Shown here: one piece after another, positions 23,309-30,806 of the stretch
How positions within the stretch are numbered: position 1 is the first letter of the stretch
How the letters are laid out: the number at the start of each line of letters is the position of its first letter
Origin: Prevotella sp.
GTDB taxonomy: Bacteria > Bacteroidota > Bacteroidia > Bacteroidales > Bacteroidaceae
DNA: 41,061 nucleotides
Direction of reading: 5' to 3'
Assembly: GCA_017524385.1 (NCBI GenBank)
Contig: JAFWSS010000068.1
Location: 1-41,061 of the forward strand
Translations under genes and position numbers: made by a program
Notes under the pieces: model-generated
Database searches by the model: none
Told to the model about the DNA's origin: nothing
The model's input: only the letters and a program-made list of their open reading frames with translations

Positions 23309-23460
23309 CAAAGGTACGATTAAGCGAGCGAAAAGCCAAATTTTTTTGAGCTTTTCCGAGCGTGAGTACCTTCGACGGAGTCAAAGGTACGATTAAGCGA
23401 GCGAAAAGCCAAATTTTTTTGGGCTTTTCCGAGCGTGAGTACCTTCGACGGAGTCAAAGT
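23309..23460 (-). repeat. 73-bp tandem duplication carrying a complete promoter
   Basis: Two nearly identical 73-bp units (23309-23381 and 23382-23454) plus the first bases of a third. On the minus strand each contains TTTG, 20 bases, TACCTTTG: 23337-23340/23309-23316 and 23410-23413/23382-23389. Each unit is also a rough palindrome (AAGGTAC...GTACCTT; GAAAAGCC...GGGCTTTTC), and on the plus strand it shows TTTG then TACCTTCG about 18 bases apart. Confidence 0.85.
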
Positions 23461-23532
23461 AAAGCAATTCTTTTGAAAAATCAAAATAATTGGAAAAGTT
23501 TTATGCTTTTTGACTCTCGCACCACTCCACTC

Positions 23533-23913
23533 TCAATCATAAAGGTGGAAAATGCGCTTCATCATCTGCCATTTCTCATCGCTCGTGGCCGAAGCATCGC
23601 ATTGCTGGAACTGCGCCACAAACTCCTCCCATTCCGCCTGGCGGGGGAGTGTGGCGAGGCGTGCCATGGCCTCGTCCCAGCAGAAGTCCATCGGCGTCTC
23701 AACCACCATCACGATGCGGTTGCCGAAAAGATAGACTTCCATCTCGAGGATGCCCACTTGGCGGATGCCTTCGCGGATTTCCGGCCACGACTCCTCACGG
23801 CTGTGAGCCCGACGGTAGCGGGCGATGAGCGCCGGCTCATCCTTCAACTCCATCGTCTGCACATAGCGCTTCACGGGCTGGCCATAGGCCTTCACTCGAT
23901 AGCCCTCACTCAT
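23533..23913 (-). CDS. L-rhamnose/L-fucose mutarotase family protein
   Basis: A 126-residue cytoplasmic enzyme of the RhaM family (L-rhamnose mutarotase, DUF718), which interconverts sugar anomers. Family residues are visible: the His in RRAHS, WPEIREG, and the strand YLFGNRIVMVVE. It is about 20 residues longer than E. coli RhaM. It follows the FucP-type permease with a 4-base ATGA overlap and a GGAGGT ribosome site inside the permease's end, so the two are translationally coupled. Because its neighbours resemble L-fucose genes, its substrate may be L-fucose rather than L-rhamnose; that is inference. Confidence 0.85.
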   Translation of the reverse strand: MSEGYRVKAYGQPVKRYVQTMELKDEPALIARYRRAHSREESWPEIREGIRQVGILEMEVYLFGNRIVMVVETPMDFCWDEAMARLATLPRQAEWEEFVAQFQQCDASATSDEKWQMMKRIFHLYD

Positions 23914-25232
23914 GCCACACCTCCCTTTTTCATCTTGAACTTATAGGACCTCATGCCATAGATATAGATGAGGATGAAGCAAACCAGAGGAAGGATGAAT
24001 GACACGTTGACGGCAGGATGCCCCAGGATTTCCTTTTGGTCGATGATCATACCCTGCAACGGGGGCATGATGGCACCACCCACGATGGCCATGACAAGAA
24101 AGGCTGCACCAAGCGAGGTGTCGCGGCTGTCTACATCCTCCAAGGCGATGCCATAGATGGTGGGAAACATGAGTGACATGAAGAAGCTGATGAACACCAG
24201 GCAATAGAGGCCCACTATGCCAACGATGGTGATGGCGCCGATGGTGCAAATGGAAGCACCCACGGCGAAGATGGCCAATAGCTTGCGGGTGTTGACAAAT
24301 TTCATCAAGAAGGTGGCGATGAACCTGCTGCAGAGGAACAGCACCATGGCCAGGATGTTGTAATTCTGAGCCGTCGCCTTGTTGATGCCCAGGTTGTCGG
24401 CATAATGGATGATGAAGGTCCAAGTCATAATTTGGGCAGCCACATAAAACATCTGTGCGAGCACGCCCTCACGATACACCACGTTGTGCCAAAGGTTCGA
24501 CAGGGTCTCGCCAGCCGTGTGGGTCTGGCCTTTCGCCTTCATCTCCTCGCCCTCTGTCTTCGGCATCTTGGAGAGGGCGAAGATGATGAACATCAACAGC
24601 ACCACACAACCGATGACCACGTAGGGATTGCGGATGATGGCCAGGTCGTGCACGCGGATGCTGGCCTTCTCTGCCTCTGAAAGGGTGGAGAAGATGATTT
24701 CCCCGGCTGCATCACGCTTGTCGGAGATGAGTTGCGGAAGGACGAGGAACGATGCCACGGCCATGCCACAGAGCGAACCCATCGGATTGAATGCCTGGGA
24801 GAGGTTCAGACGCTGCGTAGAGGTGGCCTTGTCACCCAAGGAAAGGATGAACGGGTTGGCTGTGGTTTCCAGGAAAGCCAGTCCGAAGGTGAGGATGTAG
24901 AGTGAGAAGCAGAAAAAGGTGAAACTCTCGCGGGCCGCCGCCGGGATGAAGAGGAAAGCTCCTGTGGCATAGAGGGCCAGACCGAGCATCACACCATACT
25001 TGTAATTATACTTACGGATGAACAACGCGGCGGGAACTGCCATCGTGGCATAACCGCCATAGAAAGCAAACTGCACCATGGATGCCTTCGTGGCCGACAG
25101 TTCCATCAGGGTCTGGAAGGCCGCCACCATCGGGTTGGTGATGTCGTTGGCGAAACCCCACAAGGCGAAGAGGGTGGTGACCAAGATGAAGGTGAACAGG
25201 TATTTCTTGCTGACAAGTTTGGGTTTACTCAT
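23910..25232 (-). CDS. FucP-type sugar:H+ symporter (MFS)
   Basis: A 440-residue inner-membrane permease of the FGHS branch of the MFS, which carries L-fucose, glucose/galactose or N-acetyl sugars. Typical motifs are WGFANDITNPMV in the first helix, LETTANPFILSLGD, and RLNLSQAFNPMGS. About 12 hydrophobic segments are present. L-fucose is the likely substrate because a mutarotase and a lactonase-like hydrolase are next to it, but other sugars of this family cannot be excluded. It overlaps the mutarotase gene by 4 bp and lies 104 bp after the amidohydrolase gene. Confidence 0.88.
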   Translation of the reverse strand: MSKPKLVSKKYLFTFILVTTLFALWGFANDITNPMVAAFQTLMELSATKASMVQFAFYGGYATMAVPAALFIRKYNYKYGVMLGLALYATGAFLFIPAAARESFTFFCFSLYILTFGLAFLETTANPFILSLGDKATSTQRLNLSQAFNPMGSLCGMAVASFLVLPQLISDKRDAAGEIIFSTLSEAEKASIRVHDLAIIRNPYVVIGCVVLLMFIIFALSKMPKTEGEEMKAKGQTHTAGETLSNLWHNVVYREGVLAQMFYVAAQIMTWTFIIHYADNLGINKATAQNYNILAMVLFLCSRFIATFLMKFVNTRKLLAIFAVGASICTIGAITIVGIVGLYCLVFISFFMSLMFPTIYGIALEDVDSRDTSLGAAFLVMAIVGGAIMPPLQGMIIDQKEILGHPAVNVSFILPLVCFILIYIYGMRSYKFKMKKGGVA

Positions 25233-25307
25233 GATGTTTGGGTGTATGAATGTATGAAACGGTTATTGTTATTATTCTGTTTATAGGTCCCATAAGACAC
25301 ATGATGT

Positions 25308-25340
25308 CCTATCTTGGCCTATCATGGCCTATTCCCCTAT
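25308..25340 (-). repeat. Short CCTAT array, 4 units
   Basis: CCTAT at 25308, 25318, 25328 and 25336 (10, 10, 8 bp), covering the end of the amidohydrolase gene and the gap before the permease gene. Read along the genes, the unit is ATAGGCCANG. It may belong to the same class as the 9/10-bp arrays, but is weak. Confidence 0.4.
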
Positions 25341-26257
25341 TCCGACATGTTCTTGACATACGGCAGTTCCAGCAGGTCGCCGAAGCCGTAGAAGCGTTTG
25401 GCGTTCCCGGCGAGGAATAGCACTTTCTCCTCATCGGTCAACTCGTTGCTCTTGACGATGAAGTCGTAGGACATGCGGTAGGTGATGGCAGTGATGGTGC
25501 GGGGGTAGTCGCTACCCCACATCAACTTGTCGGCTCCCACCATGTCGATGGCCTTGCGGATGACCTTGACGGCTGTGGGGAAGGGATAGAACTCGGAATT
25601 GTAAAGCCACGTGATGCCGCCTGACTCCACCATGACATTCTCATAACGCGCGAGCAACACCTGTTGCTCCCAACCGTCCACCGTGGGCATTCCGAAATGA
25701 CCGATGGCCACCTTCAAACGAGGGCATTCCTCGATGACCTCGCGCATCTCTCCCACTTGCAGGTCGCCGTCGGCAAGGGTCACGGAAAGAATGACGCCGC
25801 GCTCCTCCATCAACTTGAACATCCGCATCATCTCGTCGGAGTTGAGCATCACACGACTCTTGTCGGTGATGATGCGATGGGCGGGAATGGCCATCCCCCT
25901 GAAACCGCCTTCGATGAGGGCGGCTGCCTCGGCATAAAAACCAGGATGCAGGTAGTCGGCCATGCCACAGACGAAGAAACGGTCGTGGTATTGCCGCTGC
26001 ACAAGGTCGAGATACTCGTTCTGCTTCCCGTCGATGAACTCCTGTACGACGACGGCTGCCGACACCTGGGCATAATTCATATTGGAGATGAACACCTCTG
26101 CCGTGTTGCTCCCATCGATCATGAAAGGGGGCAGCATCTGAACCTCTTCGCCGAGGAACATCGACCTGCCGTTGGGCAGGGGTTTGATGCGTTTCCCATT
26201 CCAAGAGGTGTCTTGTCTGAGCCATAAATGGCTGTGTGCGTCGATAATCTTATACAT
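25337..26257 (-). CDS. Amidohydrolase-2 family, possible sugar lactonase
   Basis: 306 residues, cytoplasmic, a TIM-barrel metal-dependent hydrolase. The start at 26257 is chosen because MYKIIDAHSHLW brings the metal-binding HxH (His8, His10) to the N-terminus as in the family. A later His (AIGHFGMPTVDGW) and Asp (LMWGSDYPR) complete the usual metal/active-site set. Relatives include L-fuconolactonase and L-rhamnonolactonase as well as decarboxylases, so with FucP and a mutarotase nearby a lactonase of the non-phosphorylating deoxysugar pathway is the best guess. It lies 50 bp after the SDR gene. Confidence 0.82.
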   Translation of the reverse strand: MYKIIDAHSHLWLRQDTSWNGKRIKPLPNGRSMFLGEEVQMLPPFMIDGSNTAEVFISNMNYAQVSAAVVVQEFIDGKQNEYLDLVQRQYHDRFFVCGMADYLHPGFYAEAAALIEGGFRGMAIPAHRIITDKSRVMLNSDEMMRMFKLMEERGVILSVTLADGDLQVGEMREVIEECPRLKVAIGHFGMPTVDGWEQQVLLARYENVMVESGGITWLYNSEFYPFPTAVKVIRKAIDMVGADKLMWGSDYPRTITAITYRMSYDFIVKSNELTDEEKVLFLAGNAKRFYGFGDLLELPYVKNMSE

Positions 26258-26307
26258 GTTTTTTGATGGTATTGGTCCAAATGGCCGACGTGACATGGTT
26301 GATGCCG

Positions 26308-27039
26308 TCACATCCTGCCGCTGGAGAGTTTGTATTCGTAACTGTGGCGGCCCTCCTCTCGGAAGTCGTCGTGATAGCGCTGAAGGACGTGCTGGAACAC
26401 CTCCTCATACTTGGGGATGAAGAGATCGTCCTTGCGTTCCAGATGGCTGATGATGTCGCAGGCGAGGTTGTGAGTCAGAGTGAGGTCGGTCTTACCCTGG
26501 TTGAAACTGGTGCCTTTGATCGAACCGGGACTAACGTTGAGGATGCGGTTGGCCGACCCCGCCTTTTCCAACTCCACGTTCACGCTTTCGATGAATATCT
26601 TCAGCGCTGCCTTGGTGGCTCCATAGACGGCGAAGAAGGGGGAAGACATGAAGCCCGCGATGCTCACCATCACACCGCAGAAGAAGTCCTCACTTCCCTC
26701 CAACTTGGGGTAGAAGCGCTTGATGAGTCGCATAGTGGAGATGGTGTTCACCTGGAAGGAGTCGATGATGTGCTGCTCGGGCACGTCGCGGAAAAGGGCG
26801 AGTTTCCCGAAACCTGCCGTCAGCATCATGGCGTCGATGTCGTCGAAACGGTCGAAGAACGAATAGTCGTCAGCCGTGAGGTCGAATTGCCACGACTCCA
26901 TGTTCTCCCTCTGGTGCTCTGCTGCGAGTGGAGCCTTGTCCACCACATACACCTTTTCTGTTTCAGGCCGCTGCGCCAACTCCGTGGCGATGGCCAGGCC
27001 GATGCCGTTGGCACCTCCCACGACAAGAATCCTTCTCAT
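26308..27039 (-). CDS. Short-chain dehydrogenase/reductase (SDR)
   Basis: 243 residues, cytoplasmic. The start at 27039 (MRRILVVGGANGIGLA) puts the NAD(P)-binding GxxxGxG at the N-terminus, and its ATG overlaps the stop of the preceding gene as ATGA. The active site has the usual Ser (VSIAGF) and YGATK. The substrate is not readable. It could be a deoxysugar dehydrogenase (as in L-fucose oxidation) or a reductase making a polyol for the cytidylyltransferase partner upstream; the two readings lead to different pathways. Confidence 0.88.
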   Translation of the reverse strand: MRRILVVGGANGIGLAIATELAQRPETEKVYVVDKAPLAAEHQRENMESWQFDLTADDYSFFDRFDDIDAMMLTAGFGKLALFRDVPEQHIIDSFQVNTISTMRLIKRFYPKLEGSEDFFCGVMVSIAGFMSSPFFAVYGATKAALKIFIESVNVELEKAGSANRILNVSPGSIKGTSFNQGKTDLTLTHNLACDIISHLERKDDLFIPKYEEVFQHVLQRYHDDFREEGRHSYEYKLSSGRM

Positions 27040-28385
27040 ATCGATATCATGTTTTCCTTTTCCGTGAAACGTTGCATCACCTCGGCCATAAAAATGCTCT
27101 CCTTGCGGCGCAGGCGGGCGGAGGAGTGCCGATGGGCGATGATGCAACTGATGAATTCCTGTATCTCGTAACGCAGTCCGGCTCCGTCCCACTTGTAGAA
27201 GTACTTCTTGTTGTCGTTCTGGTCTTCATAGCGCAACTCGAAATAGTCGGTCTTCCACCAGGGAGCGGGCACGTAGGCATAACCCTTCGTGCCGGAGATG
27301 ACAAGGTTGCCTTCGGTCTTCACACCAAGTCCCACCTGGAAGGAGCACACGGCGGAGGGGTATCTCACCACGCCCTTGGTATACATGTCTACACCTTCCT
27401 TGAAACGGCTGTAGAAATGCACGTCTTCATAATCCACACCCATGAGTTTCACGATGGGGAGCAACGGGTAACTTCCCAACTCATACATGGAACCGCCGGC
27501 CTGGGCGGGGTCGAACTCCCTCAAGGTGAGGTTGTCGTCCCACAACTTGGAGAGCGAAGCGTTGATGTCCACCACGTCGCCGATGAGTCCCGACTTCACC
27601 ATCACCATAAGGTGGTTGAAGGCGGGGCAGTGCGCTGTCTTGTTGGCTTCCATGAGGATGCAGTCGCGCTCCTCCGCCATCCGGTAGAGGTCGACGGCCT
27701 GCTGCTTGTCGAGCACCATCGGGGTCTCGCAGAGCACGTGCTTGCCGGATTGAAGACCCTGACGAACGTAGTCGTAATGGCTGAGATGGGGTGTGGCGAT
27801 GTAGAGGGCGTCAACTTGTGAGAGCAACTGTTCCACCGTCTCGCAGTGCTCCACCCCTTCCGCCTGTGCGACATATTGCTTGGTGGCTTCTGGGTTGATG
27901 TCGTAGGCGGCGGTGATGTGGACACCGCTGACAAAAGCCGACTCTGGAAGAAAACGGTGGGCCACCCTGCCGCAACCTATCACACCCACGCGCACGTCGG
28001 GGGTGGTCTCGGCACGGAGCATCGTGGAGGAGATGCCTTCTGTGCGGGGAAGATAGACCACCTCGCAAAACTCCTTGAGATAGTCGAACTTACCCTCCCA
28101 GTCGGAGCCGATGGCGAAGATATCGACATTGTATTTCTGGATGTCGTCGATTTTCTGACCCACATAGTCCTCGATGATGACCTGGTCGGCGTAGCCCGTG
28201 GCCTTCACTGCGTCCACACGCTCCAACACATTGTTGCGAACGTTGAGCTTGCCTCGGTCGCGGTCGAAACTATCATTGGTGACACCTACTATCAAATAGT
28301 CGCCCAATGCCTTCGCACGACGAAGCAGGTTGAGATGACCTTGGTGTAGTAGATCGTATGTGCCATAGGTGATGACTTTCTTCAT
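27036..28385 (-). CDS. Cytidylyltransferase-like / Gfo-Idh-MocA oxidoreductase fusion
   Basis: A 449-residue two-domain protein. Residues 1-130 form a glycerol-3-phosphate cytidylyltransferase (TagD)-like nucleotidyltransferase with GTYDLLHQGHLNLL (HxGH) and RTEGISSTMLR (ISTT-type motif). Residues about 132-449 form a Gfo/Idh/MocA oxidoreductase with the Rossmann GVIGCGRVAHRF. In place of the usual EKP motif, whose Lys contributes to catalysis, it has CETP. Such a fusion could make a CDP-activated polyol or acid and oxidise or reduce its sugar part. It is the first gene of the operon and overlaps the SDR gene by 4 bp. Both domain folds are clear; the substrate is not. Confidence 0.88.
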   Translation of the reverse strand: MKKVITYGTYDLLHQGHLNLLRRAKALGDYLIVGVTNDSFDRDRGKLNVRNNVLERVDAVKATGYADQVIIEDYVGQKIDDIQKYNVDIFAIGSDWEGKFDYLKEFCEVVYLPRTEGISSTMLRAETTPDVRVGVIGCGRVAHRFLPESAFVSGVHITAAYDINPEATKQYVAQAEGVEHCETVEQLLSQVDALYIATPHLSHYDYVRQGLQSGKHVLCETPMVLDKQQAVDLYRMAEERDCILMEANKTAHCPAFNHLMVMVKSGLIGDVVDINASLSKLWDDNLTLREFDPAQAGGSMYELGSYPLLPIVKLMGVDYEDVHFYSRFKEGVDMYTKGVVRYPSAVCSFQVGLGVKTEGNLVISGTKGYAYVPAPWWKTDYFELRYEDQNDNKKYFYKWDGAGLRYEIQEFISCIIAHRHSSARLRRKESIFMAEVMQRFTEKENMISI

Positions 28386-28686
28386 TTGGCGTTACTCATT
28401 GCTTTCAAGGGGCAAAGATAGTTAAAAATCCATTGATAAGAGAAAAAAGCCTTAAAAAATGATTCTTTATCTTATCAATTCACTTTGGGTAATAAAAGTT
28501 CCTGTCATCCCGTTCTCTGCAAGCTGCGGTTTTGCCGCAGCACCACCACTCATAAAAGCCCCTATAGGAAGATAGGGATTTTCCCCCTTGAATATAGGGA
28601 AAATCCTTTTAATATGCCAAGAAATGTTTGTTCCTTTGCACCGTGAGAATAAGATAACAATAACAACGAATAAAAACATTACTACG
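28386..28686. other. Divergent region between the fusion gene and the Gly-rich protein gene
   Basis: On the minus strand TATCTTTG (28413-28420) is a likely -7 element for the operon; its -33 partner is weak. A GCTGCGG...CCGCAGC hairpin (28523-28541) resembles 1661-1692. On the plus strand TTCCTTTG (28631-28638) is a poorer -7 candidate for the next gene. No gene is seen here. Confidence 0.5.
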
Positions 28687-29856
28687 ATGAAAAGATTTCT
28701 GATAGCCATGACAACTTTGCTGACCATCACCCTGTCGGCTAGCGCAATGGATTACGAGCAGGCACGTCAGCAAGCACTGTTCCTCACCGACAAGATGGCC
28801 TACGAACTGAACCTCACTGAGGAGCAGTATGAGGCTGCATACGAGGTGAACCTCGACTATCTGATGAGCATAAACACCCAAGCCGACCTCTATGGTGTCT
28901 ATTGGACCCAGCGCAACCTCGACTTGAGCTATATCTTGCTCGACTGGCAGTACAACGCTTTCGTGGCTGCAACCTATTTCTACCGCCCCCTTTACTGGGA
29001 AGCCGGTTACTGGCACTTCGGCATCTATGCACGTTATCCATATCGCGACTATCTCTACTTCGGACGCCCCCACTTCTATACCGTTTATCGCGGTGGACAT
29101 AGCTGGCACATGAACGGAGGACGCAGCTGGTATCACGGACGCAGCTTCGGACATCGAGGACATGCTGGCAGAGGCATGCGTGACGGATTCGCTCGCGGCG
29201 ACTACGGACATGGAAGCAGAGGCTTCGGCAATGGTGGCGGACGTAACGGCGGCGGTCACAACGGCGGCGGACACAACGGCGGCGGACACAACGGCGGCGG
29301 ATACAATGGCGGCGGACACAACGGCGGCGGACAGCCGGGCGGTGGAGCATCTCGCGGCAGCAGCACACGCACCACTCCTGGAGCCAATGGCGGCGGTCGT
29401 AGCGGATTCGGTGGCAGCGGCTCAAGCAGGCCCGGCACTTCAGGCACCACGCCTCCCACACGCAGTCACACCAGTCCTTCACAGCGCTCTACAGTGACCA
29501 CACCATCACACAACGCTGGCAGTTCATCTTCACGCTCTTATGGCAACACACCATCTCGCTCAGGTTCCTCATCTCGTTCCTCTGTGACGACTCCCTCGCG
29601 CTCCAGCTCTACTCCCTCCCACTCCACTCCCAGCCGTGGCGGCAGTTCTTTCGGCAGCGGCAGTCATTCCACTCCCAGCCGTGGAGGCAGCTCTTTCGGA
29701 GGCCATTCTTCCTCTCCCAGCCGTGGAGGTAGCTCTTTCAGCGGTGGAAGCCGTGGAGGCAGCTCTTTCAGCGGCGGAAGCCATGGGGGTGCCAGTCGTG
29801 GCGGTGGTTCCTTCGGCGGCGGTGGCAGCCGTGGTGGACACGGTGGACGCAGATAA
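28687..29856 (+). CDS. Secreted Gly/Ser/His-rich low-complexity protein
   Basis: 390 residues. The start at 28687 begins the signal peptide MKRFLIAMTTLLTITLSASA; an ATG at 28588 would add 33 polar residues. Residues about 20-130 form a folded-looking region rich in Tyr and Trp (YEQARQQALFLTDKMAYELNLT at its start). From about 150 the protein is disordered: a GGGHN pentapeptide repeat (about six copies, 15-bp DNA repeats near 29240-29335), then long Ser/Gly/Arg/Thr runs (GGSS, PSRGGS). I do not recognise the N-terminal domain. It may be a cell-surface or matrix protein. A terminator lies about 170 bp downstream. Confidence 0.8.
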   Translation: MKRFLIAMTTLLTITLSASAMDYEQARQQALFLTDKMAYELNLTEEQYEAAYEVNLDYLMSINTQADLYGVYWTQRNLDLSYILLDWQYNAFVAATYFYRPLYWEAGYWHFGIYARYPYRDYLYFGRPHFYTVYRGGHSWHMNGGRSWYHGRSFGHRGHAGRGMRDGFARGDYGHGSRGFGNGGGRNGGGHNGGGHNGGGHNGGGYNGGGHNGGGQPGGGASRGSSTRTTPGANGGGRSGFGGSGSSRPGTSGTTPPTRSHTSPSQRSTVTTPSHNAGSSSSRSYGNTPSRSGSSSRSSVTTPSRSSSTPSHSTPSRGGSSFGSGSHSTPSRGGSSFGGHSSSPSRGGSSFSGGSRGGSSFSGGSHGGASRGGGSFGGGGSRGGHGGRR

Positions 29857-29869
29857 TCCCCAAAAGCCT

Positions 29870-29930
29870 CTAAGCCATAGAGACCTTTAGAAAATCTAGA
29901 GCATCTAGAAAATCCAGAAACTATAGCAAA
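29870..29930 (+). repeat. TAG period-9 array downstream of the Gly-rich gene
   Basis: TAG (or CAG/TAA) occurs near 29871, 29878, 29888, 29897, 29906, 29915 and 29924, about every 9 bp, with CTAGA at 29896 and 29905. A separate (AATAGT)3 run follows at about 29952-29970. Confidence 0.65.
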
Positions 29931-30026
29931 ATCAAGACCACAAGAATCCTCAATAGTAATAGTAATAGTAAGAATAAGGTAAAAAGATTGTTTCAGGAAA
30001 AGAAGATAGATGATTATTATAATTCA

Positions 30027-30057
30027 AGGGGTGGGTCGAACGACCCACCCCTCTTTT
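30027..30057 (+). terminator. Terminator of the Gly-rich gene
   Basis: AGGGGTGGGTCG (30027-30038) pairs perfectly with CGACCCACCCCT (30041-30052), followed by CTTTT. Confidence 0.85.
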
Positions 30058-30091
30058 ATGTTTGCCCTCAAGGTCTTTAAAACCTTAAAAT

Positions 30092-30554
30092 CTTAAGTTT
30101 CGGAAGTAAAAACATCTTACAAAACTAGGATTTATCTTGTATGGCTACCGGTTGTGAAGTGAAGCCCGAAGGGCTGGGACGACCACAGGCAGGTGGTGGA
30201 GCGAAGCGTAACCCCTGCTTGACAAGGAAATGAAATCAACAACCCCGAAGGGGTGGCAGAGCAACGATATGAAGTGTATGAAGTTGCCATTCTGCCACCC
30301 CTTCGGGGTTGTTGTTCACACCATGCTTTTAGCAGGGGTTCCGTGCTTCGCACTCCACCACCTGCCTGTACTCTGGCCCCCCCTTCGGGGTTCGTTCAAC
30401 ATCAAACCAAGATATAACAAATCAAGTATGAAGTAAAAAATCCTCGCAAATGGAGGTGTTTTGATGGAATCATCATTTGATAATCCATACATTTTTTAAA
30501 TGAAACTACTGTAAGTAATTGGATGCCAATATAGCCGAACTTCCGAAACTTAAG
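30092..30554. mobile_element. 463-bp TIR-bounded, nested-palindrome element (MITE-like)
   Basis: CTTAAGTTTCGGAAGT (30092-30107) is the perfect reverse complement of 30539-30554. Inside are two nested inverted repeats: 30185-30219 with 30331-30369 (one small insertion), and a perfect 24-bp pair, 30237-30260 with 30291-30314. The right 194 bp recurs at 1-195. No protein-coding gene is convincing; short frames (30132-30436) simply follow the palindromes. Terminal repeats without a transposase suggest a non-autonomous transposable or REP-like element; I could not identify a clear target duplication. Confidence 0.7.
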
Positions 30555-30738
30555 TTAATCTCTAATAGCAAAACCTTGTTTTTACATGCGCTCGGATTTG
30601 TCGCATGCCTTGACCAAGAAATTATATGCTAATGTCCATCTACGCTGTTTGATGGGAAATATGAGTGAATAATGTATAAAGAGTCTGACTTCGAAGCATG
30701 GCATGACGATGTGATGCCATAATGGATTCCAAATCTTG
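30555..30738. other. Gene-free stretch, possible remnant
   Basis: AT-rich DNA. Two very short frames that begin at ATG (MRSDLSHALTKKLYANVHL... near 30586, and MYKESDFEAWHDDVMP near 30671) end within 30 codons. They may be debris of a disrupted gene but match nothing I recognise. Confidence 0.3.
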
Positions 30739-30790
30739 TTAAGTAGGTGAACAAAATTAGATGGTCGTCAAATTTTGATTACCTACTTAA
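30739..30790. repeat. AAGTAGGT inverted repeat, copy 1
   Basis: A 20-bp arm (30739-30758, beginning TTAAGTAGGT) pairs with 30771-30790 with two mismatches, loop 12 bases. It lies 16 bp past the end of the Ntn hydrolase gene, which is on the minus strand. A second copy with a longer loop is at 39078-39150. Confidence 0.7.
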
Positions 30791-30806
30791 GATGCTCAAA
30801 CGACGT

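Noticed and set aside
30132-30436. Small opposing frames in the TIR element
   Set aside because: They simply read through nested palindromes and have no protein-like composition or start signals.
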